In this document: in pieces, positions 24,879 to 36,700 of the stretch | Numbering within the stretch: the stretch's first letter is position 1 | Layout: every line of letters begins with the position of its first letter | Assembly: GCF_000003815.2 (NCBI RefSeq) | Contig: NC_049995.1 | Span: forward strand, 4,465,237 to 4,529,236 | Source: Branchiostoma floridae | Lineage: Eukaryota; Chordata; Leptocardii; Amphioxiformes; Branchiostomatidae | Length of the DNA stretch: 64,000 bases | Reading direction: 5' to 3' | The notes under the pieces: generated by a model | The model's input: the letters and a program-made list of their open reading frames with translations, nothing else | What the model was told of the DNA's origin: nothing | The model's database searches: none | Translations under genes and position numbers: made by a program

Positions 24879-27800
24879 TGTGGAGTTCAGGACCGAACTT
24901 CAACTCTATGAATATTACTGCTATCGCCACAAGCACCTCCTGGTCGCGGCATTGCTTCACCTGGGCCTGTTCGGCTGGTCCCCCGCGCTGGGCCAGACGA
25001 CGGCGGGCCCGCCGACAGTGAACCTCCCGCCGCCGAAGCCTTCTCCCGAGTTCACGGTGCAGTCCTGCTCGGTCACCAGCCAGAGCGTCACCATGAACTG
25101 CGGCGGCAACTGCGCCTCTGATGATGCCAGGCTGCGAGAGTTGGAGAGGAAAGTGGATCGTCTTATGGCCAACTGCTGCAACGTTTCTGGTGAGCTCGAG
25201 TTAACATGCCCGTACCTCCTAATCATGTTACCCCCTCAGGACTAGTACTGTACAAGTTGTGCTGCAACTTTTTGATAGTTAGAGGTTAGCATTATACTGT
25301 CATGTAAGGACAGTAGCACAGCCTTTCGGGGCCGCGTAGCACAGTGGTATTGTATTCGGCCCGTGATCGAGAGGTCGCCGGTTCGAATCCGCCTACCGTG
25401 TTGCCGGTCTTGTGCCCTTGGGAAAGGCACTTTACACGACATTCCTCACTTTACTCAAGTGAAAAATGAGTCGTCCCTCGGATAGGACGTTAAATGGAGG
25501 TCCCGTGTATGGGGAGAGCCATACCCCATGCACGTTAAAGAACCCCCACACGTGCGATGGTGCGGTGTGCGTTGGTGCAAATCCTTCTGTCGGGAGTTGG
25601 TGATTCACTTCAAATCACCCGGATGGAGGCCTGGCGAACCTCTGTCTCGTATCAGCCACATGGTGAATTACATCATTCACCCGGACGGGAGACCTGGCGC
25701 ATCCCCGTCTTGTAATTAGCCTACGAAAGGGTATGTCACCCCGTAAGGGGCGGTATAACCCCGTCGTGTGTAGACATGTGCGAACATGTCTACATTTGAT
25801 CACGTCGACCGATGATGATGATGATGTCATGTAAGGACACCCTAGTCCATTTCGTTGTTGCTTCTGCATGGTACCTTGATACCTATATGCCGTATTATCT
25901 TGCGTGTTTGGCTCAGACCCCAGAGAACCTAGGGAATTTAAAGCTCAGCTGAGCTTTTGATATCCTATGACATGCGCCGATGCTGTGCCCTCGGGAAAGT
26001 CACTGAACAAGGCTTTCCTCACTTCACTCAGATGGAAATGATTACTTTACTTGGGATGGGGATGTCTCGTAGATAGTACGTTAAACTGAGGTCCCGTGTT
26101 TGAGGAGAACCACACCTGGAACACGTCAAAGAACCCACCGCACACAAGAGTTGGGGGCACTACCCGGTGTGGGTTGAACAAATCCTGTATAATTCCAGTT
26201 AAATGGGATAGCAATTTCCAAAATAACCTTCCTAAGTCCAGCATATCTTATAGGCTCAGTTAGTCCTAAATCGTAGTGAGCGGTTAAGCTGGTCTCACGA
26301 TGTTTCTGACCTTAAGGGAGAAGAGATATTTAATTTCATTGCAATTCAAGTACTAGTCACCTACTTCTGGTCTTGTGATCTTGTTCGAGTAAAAAAAGTT
26401 GCATATCAGATGTGCACCAAAACTTTACTATATAGTCATCACCGTTCATAACAGCACCATATTAACGTGCTGGGTTAGATTTTCCCCACAGATTTACATA
26501 TTGCTTAATGGTTTACGATTCATATTTTTGAAAGCAGATGTGGAAGAAAACAACACCCTGCCTCGAGACTGCAAAGATATCCTGGATAACGATGAGACGA
26601 CCCCTAGCGGAGTGTACATGGTCTATCCGGCAGATAACCAGGGAGGATTCCAGGTGTACTGTGACATGGACACCGACGGAGGGGGCTGGACGGTAAGCCA
26701 AATTAAGCCACATATTCATCCCGGTGGACTACCATATACCGCGGTAGTACCTTGCCAAGTGTGTTAGCTCTCGGTGTGCTCACGATTAGCGTACGGCGTC
26801 TATTTGCTACTGTGTCCCGGGCTGATTTTAAGTCTCAGATAACACTCTATCTAAAACGCCTCAGTCACCACTCTTTAAGGCCTTAAAATCGGCCAATTTT
26901 TACTCTTAGTTAGCTCTTAGTAAAATCGGTTGACTCTACGCGTTAAAATCAACCTAGAGCCCGGCTTGCCCCCAAATGACCGGTAGCCGCAGGTTGTCCC
27001 ACGTTCCACTTAGGGTCACGCCTGAAAGTGAGAAAAGGTCCGTAAATTACCCTGCGGGCCCCTTTTTCCAATTGCGACCGATGCATTAGCCATGGGTCCG
27101 ACTAATCTATAATGTGTATAAGTTGTCACGTTTATCAAATTTTTAATCAATGAACATTTGATATGTTTGGCACATTTCTTATATTATGACTGTGCATACA
27201 ACTTTGACCCACTAACATGGCGTCATTTTGTTGTCACGTGACTGCAAACAACCTATCAGAATCAATATATTCCCAGGTGTTCCAGAGGCGACAGGACGGC
27301 ACGGTTGACTTCTACCGGAACTGGATCGACTACAAGAACGGCTTCCCCTCCAACCTGAACGGCGAGTTCTGGTTGGGAAACGACAAGCTGCACCGTCTGA
27401 CAGGGCAGGAGGCCTACTCGCTGCGAGTGGACATGGAGGATGTAGACGGGAACACGGCCTACGCGAATTACAGCAGCTTCAGTATCTCAGCAGAGTCTGA
27501 TAAGTACAGGCTCTCCATCGGAGGATTCAGTGGAAATGCAGGTGAGTTTAATGAGTTGCCAAGACTCAGGACTCACGCGTGGTCTCTACATTGTGTACTT
27601 ATCGTAGTTTATTCTAGGCCTGGGTACCATCCGGATAGTAGTTCGCTCCTATGTTCGCTTCTGCTGAAACACAGAGAAGCGACTGTATATAGTGTACAAT
27701 GAATGTCAGAGCTAGAAGCGACTGTTTATAGCATATAATGAACGCCGGAGCGAACTACTTTCCGGATGGTACCCAGGCTAAGTTTATTCGGCTTATTCAT

Positions 27801-28782
27801 CCAAAATGGGTAGCTCGTTCTGGAACTGTACTGGACTATTACTCTATGATTGGAGGGTAACCTCTGTCGACAGAGTATGTCTTGAATGTTCACACCTACG
27901 TATAAATCTCTATGTTCCGTTTGCCACATTAATTCGTATGTGGTTTGGCATGTACTCAGTTGCTGTTGTTATATTCGTAGTAATTTCAGAAATCACCCCT
28001 ATATCTTCGGTATTGTGGAACAGACAATGTGGTTTCGGTGTTTTGTAATCAGACAAAGCAGATAGGGTGGGTTATATGATTGTCTAATGCAAGAAGAGCT
28101 GTCACGGTAGAGGAATCCTTAATGTAATTGAACAAATGTTCGTCGTATTATGCGTGATGTAACGAGAACAGCTGACGGCGTGGACCAACTGTTTGAGGTA
28201 TCCCTGACAATTTTGAATATTTTTGTCATTTGGTGTCTTTCTTTTGAGACGCTGATTTGGTTTTTGATGCGTACAGGGTTGTGTTTTACATTTGACAGTA
28301 ATAGGTACCTAAGTTATTTTTGGTACAAGTCAATGTTTATGTTCTGTATGCGATATAAACACAATGCCACACACCACATACAGAAGACAACACCATAATT
28401 ACGTCACAGAGTATGTTACCTACGATCACTTGTTTGTGTTTGTGTGCTGTTATATTTGTGTCGAAATGACAGAAGACTTAAGCATTTTATCTGTAGTGAT
28501 TAAAAAGTGTTTTTATTTGCTGTAGGAGATAGCATGGCTCACCATAATGGCGAGCAGTTCAGCACCAGGGATAGCGACAATGACGATGTGCCTTCATCAC
28601 ACTGCTCCCAGGGATATAAAGGAGCCTGGTGGTATGGATCATGTCATAACGCCAACCTGAACGGCTTGTACCATCTGGGCGCTCACAGCAGCTATGCGGA
28701 TGGAGTCAACTGGAATCACTGGAAAGGATACCATTATTCCCTGAAGCGCACTACGATGAAAATACGACCCACAGTTCAGTAA
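24879..28782 (+). CDS. Fibrinogen C-terminal domain protein (ficolin/FREP-like), 5' exon missing
   Basis: Exons 24879-25189, 26538-26692, 27277-27541 and 28526-28782 join in frame with good splice signals. The first exon has no in-frame ATG before 25091 and opens after TTTACTCTCAG, so an upstream start exon is expected. It encodes a hydrophobic stretch ([14 protein letters not shown]: signal peptide or membrane anchor), a Pro-rich linker and a short heptad helix ([12 protein letters not shown]). The other three exons make a complete fibrinogen domain: [35 protein letters not shown], then [10 protein letters not shown] (calcium-binding loop), [21 protein letters not shown] and MKIRP before the stop. 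The four domain cysteines are present. Such proteins bind acetylated or other sugars and serve in innate recognition; the ligand cannot be read from sequence. The family call is very firm. Confidence 0.9.
25313..25825 (+). mobile_element. tRNA-derived SINE, family 2, with 14 bp target duplication
   Basis: The insertion is flanked by GTCATGTAAGGACA on both sides (25299-25312 and 25826-25839). The head contains an A-box-like GTAGCACAGTGG and a consensus B box GGTTCGAATCC (25380-25390). A body with TTGGGAAAGGCACTTTACAC follows, then a GAT-repeat tail just before the right duplication. It lies in the first recognised intron of the fibrinogen-domain gene. Confidence 0.9.
25975..26165 (+). mobile_element. 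5'-truncated copy of SINE family 2
   Basis: Matches the body of the element at 25313-25825 (GTGCCCTCGGGAAAGTCACT, AGGTCCCGTGTTTGAGGAGA, GTCAAAGAACCC) but lacks the tRNA-like head. It is more diverged, so probably older. Confidence 0.75.
27615..27780. mobile_element. MITE with 9 bp target duplication in the third fibrinogen-gene intron
   Basis: A 166 bp element with inverted ends (TAGGCCTGGGTACCATCCGG on the left; the right end is its near-complement, also sharing AGTAGTTCGCTCC). It is flanked by AGTTTATTC at 27606-27614 and 27781-27789. A 9 bp duplication suggests a Mutator-like element, or hAT if one base matches by chance. The interior has an imperfect direct repeat (AGAAGCGACTGTWTATAG). 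No coding sequence. Confidence 0.86.
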
Positions 28783-30061
28783 GTCCGGTAATCAGGGCTG
28801 ATTCCATGCGTTGTAGAAACTGTCAAAAGTGAAAGTGTAGGATTTGCTAACTGTAAATAATGCCAAACAATAAGCCCTTTCACTTATCCAATTGTGCATG
28901 CGCAGGTCATAGGTGAAAGCCCCTGAGACATAGACAAAACACGTTTCGTGTTCTATCTGCATAACGTGACGTCACGACAGCAGTGGGTTATTCATTCCTT
29001 GACAAAGACTGATGCTGTTCAGTCAAAAATTTGGATCAGTCCAACTTTTGTGTTGGAAATTACAGTTCAACTATTTCAATAAAACACGCTGGATACTATG
29101 TAAAATGATCAACGGATGCGAACTATAATTGGTGCCATGACTGTATTGTGGTGTATGAATTTTATGATGTAAAATGATACATAGCGAATAGAAATCACCC
29201 ATATTGAATAAAGTAAAACTAATATTAATCGTTAATTTGGAATTTGAAATACAGAATTAGTTAACATCGATTAACTGATGTATATTATGATGGAAAGTAA
29301 TTGGTATCAAATTAATGCATGTCGGTGTAAAGAATATGTTTCAACATGTTACAGGTGTATTAATACAAAAATGCTTTTATTGGTCATAATGTGTACACTA
29401 GCTAATCTTAATTCAAGGTGGACAATATCTTTAGCTTAAGCTTATTCTTAGCCCGGCTATACTTGTTTGTCTTCGTTCTACCATTCTTAAAGTGTATCAC
29501 ATTTTGCAATAGGATTTACAAAGCTCAAAGTTGTAGTTTTCAGCAGGAATTGTTCAGCATATTCCATGAAATAAAGTTAAGAAGTGACACATTGTATAAA
29601 GATATGGTGAAGCATTGAGGTACTTGTGAAGTTTCTCTTATGGTTGTTATCTTCGTTCATTCCTTGATTACATGACGTGTCTTAATAAAGAACTTACATG
29701 GAAAACATGGAATATTTATTTTTATTTATTTATTTGGATTCTCCAATGGAGGGTATGGCGGAACAGGTGTCTGTCCATACATATTTCATTATGCTAGCAT
29801 ACTTGAATTGCACAACAACCCGGTGCCAAAATATTTATAACAGTAACTTTCACGTCTGAACTATTGCTAACGTATAATTTAACATATAAGCACATGTCTC
29901 GGTCCATGTTTAATATGCTATTCAAGCTATACTCATGCCTAAAATGATCTAGTTCGGGGACAAATACTGGATTTTATGAAATCAAAAGAACAGTGCTCCA
30001 TTCGCACCACATACACTTAGGATGCCTTTCTGCTAAATAGCAAATGTTGGGGTGAAAGTTA
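28783..30061. other. Intergenic stretch, nothing recognised
   Basis: Downstream of the fibrinogen-domain gene. It is AT-rich, with an ATTT-rich simple tract near 29711-29735. AATAAA motifs near 29079 and 29207 could serve as polyadenylation signals. No conserved ORF. Confidence 0.5.
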
Positions 30062-30235
30062 TCTCCAAGCAGATCATACGGTGGAATAAGACAGTATCAT
30101 AAGCTGGCGAGTCTAGCCGGCCTAGGCGTGTGCGTTTTAGAGTAGAGTAGATCTGAGTGAGATTTCCCACCAAATCACACTCTTTCGGCCAGCTTATAAA
30201 TACTATCTTATCCCACCGCAGGATCTGCTTGGAGA
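30062..30235. mobile_element. MITE, ends TCTCCAAGCAGATC, TTA target duplication
   Basis: Inverted ends of about 45 bp: TCTCCAAGCAGATC, then GCGGTGGGATAAGATAGTAT-like and ATAAGCTGGC, mirrored on the right. It is flanked by TTA on both sides (30059-30061 and 30236-30238), as in PIF/Harbinger-type insertion. It shares terminal sequence with the element at 7392-7783. Confidence 0.8.
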
Positions 30236-30273
30236 TTAGGGTAAAAGATCGTGTTACACGACTGTTACTAGTG

Positions 30274-30632
30274 TTAGGCAACCTGCTAAGCAATATTACA
30301 TTGTTAAAAGTGGAAATATTCTGAATAAGGCTGTCTGTATAATATTGACATCTAATGCACTATTCTAGCACATTTACATCATTATTTCATAAATTGAGCC
30401 GTTAAAAACGGGGCGGGAACGAGTTGCACAAGGATTCCAGATCAAGTCCTTATTGTTGGTACAATAATAAGGAATATCCTCGTGCGACTTGTCTCTGGGC
30501 CGTTTTTAACCGCTCAAAGTATGAAATCATAATGTAAATGTGAGAATACAGTGCAGTAGATGTCAATATCATGCAGATTGCCTTATTCAGAATATTTTCA
30601 CTTTGACGCTGTAATATTGCTTAGGTTGCCTT
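30274..30632. mobile_element. Near-perfect palindrome of about 360 bp just upstream of ZPR1
   Basis: Each arm is about 165-180 bp: GGCAACC, CTAAGCAATATTACA, ATATTCTGAATAAGGC, ATATTGACATCTA, TTTCATA and GCCGTTAAAAACGG occur in that order on the left and as complements in reverse order on the right. The centre is AGTCCTTATTGTTGGTACAA. No clear target duplication was found. It ends about 100 bp before the ZPR1 start codon, so it is within or next to its promoter. Confidence 0.85.
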
Positions 30633-30733
30633 TAATAAAGCGCGGTCGTAACAATTTTTTACCTCAACATCTGCTTGTTCAAAGAAGTACCTAACAGGAA
30701 GTTGCGCAATTCAGGTCAAAGGTCACATCCAAC

Positions 30734-33700
30734 ATGGCTGACACGACCGATGGCGTGGACGCATCCAGCGACAACAAACCGCTTTTCCGCGACCTGACGG
30801 GAGACATAGGCGACCAGGAAGCCACGCAAATAGACGACACGTTATGTATGAACTGCCATGAATCGGTAAGGGCGTAACTCACAGGGTAGACGTCGCATGA
30901 TACGCCAGTAAATTTTGGGAAAAGTGGGAGGGGGGGCGAATACAAAAAGTGGAAGAACTTTCTAGATAATCTTATAGATTAGCTAAATGCTAGCATAATC
31001 TATAAGAAATACTAGTTATGTGGGCGAAGCCACACATTTAGTATTCTCTACAGATATTCCACCCGACCAATCAAAACTCAGAAAAAATGGAACCTGTAGC
31101 ATGCAGTCCACGTTTCCAGCTTTTTGATTGGCTAACATTCTGACTGTCTGGTGGATACGTCAGGGGTAAACCTATCAACGCACAGGTCACAAAATGGCAC
31201 TCGGCAGCGCAGTATCACAAAAACGTTGAAAATGCAGCAAGTTCAGAGCATCTAATCGGCTAATTAACAACATAAAAATGCCCCACAAAAAAATATTCTA
31301 GTATTCTGTCCAAGTTTTAGTGAAATACCTTCGATTATAAGCGAGAAAAATAGCCAGCGGAAGCTCGCGGGTTTTTTCAAGCAACATTTGTATACCTGTT
31401 AAAACGTGCGCCCGTAACATGTTGTAGCACTGGCTCAATGGGATTATTCACGCGTGGTAAAACAACGCTCCGGGATCGAATCCGTGGACAGACAATGTTT
31501 TTTAATTTTTTTTTCTTTTTGCTGCATTTTCGCGAAAATGTTGCCTTTCTTGTTGCTCCTTTTCCTGCGATTTTTGCCTTCTTTTCCCTTCGCCCACATC
31601 CTGCATTTTTTCCAAAAATGTTGCCTTTCTAGTATTCAAAAATAGTCTGAAATTCGAAGCGTCCAACGGGCCATGTGTATCCATTAGATTCAATTATTAC
31701 CAATTGAATACTTAATTTAAGCAAATTTATCTAAAACATGTAAATTTCAAATGGACAATTTTTGCTTTACTTTCTCTTTAATTTGTTTCATCAGATGTAT
31801 ACTAAGTACAAGTACAGATCTGCACTCTAGTTCCTGTTCTCTTTTCGTGTTATAATGTGATGATCACAGTATGAATCTCTAAACTACAGTGCCTTATAAT
31901 ACTAGGTCAATGATACTAGGTTACTAGTTGAAGGAGGTTTGCTAGTACTCAAGGATTGATGAATGCATTCAGGCTATATATTGTACTAGTTACTGTAAGA
32001 CTTGTAATACTTGCAGGGTTTAATTTTCTTGATTTTCATAGTAAATCTCCACCATAATATTACAAAGCAAATATCATCGCAGCCTGGCCGCCCTACCCTG
32101 GGACCTCAAATTAGATACATCCCCCCATATGTAAATCCAGATTAAAAACATTGTTTCTGCCCAGGATTGCCTGAAAAACAGGTCTAGGTTTGACCTGAGC
32201 TGTATTACTCCTGGTTAAATGAATAAAGTGAAATTATCAAAGCTTCTTTTCTAATCCTACTGCTTAGTCAAATCCCCTCAGAATAAATGAATTCATGGTA
32301 TTCTAGATCTTTGTCTTTATTAAAATTGCAACAGGGACTTGCAATATTTGTGGTCTGCACTAAGCAGGTACTGAGGTAGGATCTGCCTTACATCTAATGT
32401 AATGACTCCAGGGCACCACGCGACTGCTGATGACGAGAATCCCGTACTTCCGGGAGGTCGTGCTGATGTCGTTCGACTGTCCGCACTGCAGCTTCTCTAA
32501 CAACGAGCTCCAGCCGGCCAGTACCATTCAGGACCAGGGTGTGAAGGTCTCGCTGAAGGTGGAGACAAGCAAGGTGAGTTGGTCTCGCAAAAAAATGCTT
32601 TAGTTTTATCTTAACATACCAAAATCAAAGATTTTTTTGCTGGCATAAGTTTTATTTTAAACATGATGTTCATAAGTTTTCAAAATTTGTATAAAAGAAG
32701 GTTTGTTTCCAATAACTGTCACTTTGTTTGATGATATTGATACAACGTTTTGTACTTCTAAAGTCTACTAGTATAGGGTTGGACAAGTTTTCTTAAATTC
32801 ACTTGTCCTATCGGGCAAGCACATTAGATTTACTTGCCTGATTTTTTACTTGCCCAAAACTCGATAGTCACTGTTATATGCATTTCCACTTGCAGCAATA
32901 GTATTCTTATTGCCTCTATTTTTTTATGTTGACCATTGCTTGATGTTATGACTGTAATTAGTGTAAAAAGTAACAAGTATATCAAAATCTCACAGGCAAG
33001 TGGGGTAGGTCATGCACTTGCCTGAATAGCGCTTTCACTTGCCAACCCTACTTACTAATAGTCTTAACACACTATTAAGTAACCAAAGCTATGTAGTGTG
33101 TTTGTAATTACAATATTGGTTTGTATTCCACAGGATCTGAACCGCCAAGTGGTGAAGGCAGAGTCCGCCTCTCTGTTTATTCCTGAACTGGACTTTGAGG
33201 TTCCAGCAAACACACAGAAGGGAGGTCAGAAACGTTATGTGTCTATCTGTATCTTTATCTGTGTAGTTGTTTATCTATGTATTGGTTTGGTTGTTCAGAA
33301 TGCACAGCCATGGCTACTCAACTAGCCTGTGGCTACTACAAAGGGCCAGCCGTGCTGACAGAGACAAAGACGTAGCCGGTATAATGGTCTTTTGGCGTAA
33401 TACACCATGTTCTTAATTTGCATCTGAGTGTATTATAATAAGCCACTTAAGTCCTTTGGCATAACATATCATCTTTGCAGACCCAATCATTTCAATCATA
33501 TTGATGCCACATTAGAAAGAGAAACATACATTATTGAATTTGATGTAAAACTTGCAGTATTACTGTAATTCCTAATTTTTTTACTGTACTTTTATGTTCA
33601 CGGTTTTCACTGTGACGACTGTAACGTGAACTTATCATTACATTTACAGATAACAAATAATTCACAGACTTTTTTTATGTGCACATGCTGCCATCGTGAA

Positions 33701-36700
33701 CATTTAGTTCCGAGAACAAGTTAAATTTTCTCAGACCGTGAAAGTTTGGTACCGAGAAGACAAAGTGAATTACAGTATACAATTTACAGCCCATACAGAC
33801 ACAAGTTTGAATGTCTGTTTTTTTTCCCCAGTTCTAACTACAGTGGAAGGAGTGATTGATCGAGCAGTGAGAGGCCTGGAGCAGGAGCAGCCAATAAGGA
33901 GGGTGAGGGTGATAGACTCATATTTCACTTTGTAAACAACTATGAACCATTGGACGTTGTCCGTTTTGTACTTAAAATGTTGGATGTTGGGAACTTTGGA
34001 GGCCAAGTTTTATTTGTAAAATGTTGTGTAATGTTTTATCAGACTATGGATCCGGGAACTGCAGAGAAGATAGATGCTTTTATCGAGAAACTGAGAGGAC
34101 TGACTGATCTCAAAACTCCATTTACACTGGTAGGTATGAAAATCACTTCTGTCAGAAGATATAGTTACATACATGTATGTATATAACCAATAGCAGTTGT
34201 TATGCATTGGCTTCCAGCCACCAGGAGCAAGCCTGTGCCAAGACTAAGACAGCAGTAACTAAGCCTATCATTGTTGGTGTAGTTATATTGCAATCCATAC
34301 ATAGTATGGGATTGCAATATATTGTTATATTGCAATCCATACATAGTATGGGATTGCAATATATTGCTTTTCCTTTGTTTCTTCTCCTGTCAAATCTTGA
34401 AATGGATTCTACTTTTTCATTTTTTGGCCAAATGAGCTGAAATTTGGCAGGGTGGTAGAAATGGCAAATACCCCCAGACGTTTTTTTCACTTTCTTGATA
34501 CAGGCCTTAGAATTTATGATATTTAGGGTTTTTGGTCATTTTTAGACAAAATATGTATATTTTGGGCCCCTGTGCCCTGGTATTACAAGCTAATGACCTG
34601 AAATTTGGTACAGAGGTGCATTGGACATATGAGCACAGAAAACCATCAACACCTTCTTCATAGATCACTTCAAAAATGAGTTATTTTAGGGTTTTTGGCC
34701 ATTTTTGACTAAAAATGTCTATTTATGGCTCCTATGCCCTTGTATTAAAACCAAATGACCTGAAACTTGGTACATAGGTGCGTTTGACATATGACCACAG
34801 AACCCCATCAACGCTTAATTCATTGTTTACTCCAAAAATGAGTTATTTTAGGGTTTTTGACCATTTTTGACAAAAAATGTATATTTTTGGCTCCTATACC
34901 CTTGTATGAAAACCTAATGACCTGAAATTTGGTACAGAGGTGCATTGAACATATGCTCACAGGACCCCATTGACACTTTCTTTATAGATGACTTCAAAAA
35001 TGAGTTATTTTAGGGTTTTCAGTCATTTTTGACTAAAAAATGTATATTTTTGGCTTCTATGCCCTTGTATGTAAACCAAATCACCTGAAATTTGGTAGAA
35101 ACGTAAATTGGACATATGGCAACAGGACCCCATCAACAATTTCTTCATAGAGCACTTATCAAATGAGTTATTTTGGGATTTTTAGCCATTTTAACTAAAA
35201 AATGTATATTTTTGGCTCCTATGCCCTTATATTGAAACCAAATGACCTAAAATTCGGCATGAAGGTGTGTAGGACAAGTGCCCACAGAACTTCATTTTCT
35301 CATTGAGCAAACATTACTTCAAATTGTTGAATTTGGGGATTTTTTCAAGGATGAAGATGGATTGCACTATGCTGTATTTGCTCCTAAGCAAATGTTGGCC
35401 TTTCTAGTTATATTGCAATCCATACATAGTATGGGATTGCAATATATTGTTATATTGCAATCCATACATAGTATGGGATTGCAATATATTGTTATATTGC
35501 AATCCATACATAGTATGGGATTGCAATATATTGTTTTTTGTTGGTCTCTTCTCCTTCTCCTGTCAAATCTTCAAATGGATTCTACTTTTTCATTTTTGGG
35601 CCAAATGAGCTGAAATTTGGCATGAAGGTAGGGATAGCAAATACCCCCAGACGTTTTTTTCACTTTTTTGATAGAGGCCTTGAAAATTATGATATTTAGG
35701 GTTTTTGGTCATTTTTAGACAAAATATATATATTTTGGGTCACTGTGCCCTGGTATTAAACCCTAATGACCTGAAATTTGGTACAGAGGTGCATTGGACA
35801 TATGAGCACAGGAACCCATCAACACTTTCTTCATAGGCCACTTCAAAAATTATTTATTTGGGGTTTTTTGGCCATTTTTGACTAAAAATGTCTATTTTTG
35901 GCTCCTGTGCCCTTGTATGAAGGCTAAGTGACCTGAAATTTGGTATATAGGTGTATTGGATATATGAGCACAGGGCTTCATCAACACTTTCTTCAGAGAT
36001 CACTTCAAAAATTAGTTATTTTGGGTTTTTCGGCCATTTTTGACAAAAAATGTATATTTTTGGCTCCTATACCCTTCTATGAAAGCCTAATGACCTGCAA
36101 TTTGGTACATAGGTGCATTGGACATATGAGCACAGGGTCCCATTAACACTTTCTTCATAGATCACTTAAAAAATGAGTTATTTTGGGGTTTTTCGTTCAT
36201 TTTTGACTAAAAATGTATATTTTTTTGCTCCTATGCCCTTGTATAGAAACCAAATGACCTAAAATTTGGTGCAGAGGTGCATTGAACATATGCTCACAGG
36301 ACGCCATTGAAACTTTCTTCATAGATCACTTCAAAAATTATTTATTTTTGGGTTTTCCGTCATTTTTGTCTAAAAATGTATATTTTTGACTTCTATGCCC
36401 TTGTATTGAAACCAAATGACCTAAAATTCGGCATGAAGGTGTCTAGGACAAGTGCCCACAGTACTTCATTTTCCCTTTGAGCAAACATTACTTCAAATTG
36501 TTGAATTTGGGGATTTTTTCAAGGATGAAGATGGATTGCAATATGCTGTATTTGCTCCTAAGCAAATATCGGCCTTTCTAGTTATATTGCAATCCATACA
36601 TAGTATGGATGCAATATACTGTTTTTCCTTTGTCTCTTCTCCTGTCAAATCTTCAAATGGGATTAATTTTTTCATTTTTTGGCCAAATGAGCTGAAATTT

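Noticed and set aside
25330-25402. Possible tRNA gene
   Set aside because: A and B boxes are present, but the sequence continues into a SINE body and is enclosed by a 14 bp target duplication; it is a SINE head, not a tRNA gene.
31465-31480. B-box-like GGGATCGAATCC in ZPR1 intron 1
   Set aside because: No A box at a suitable distance and no repeat body seen.
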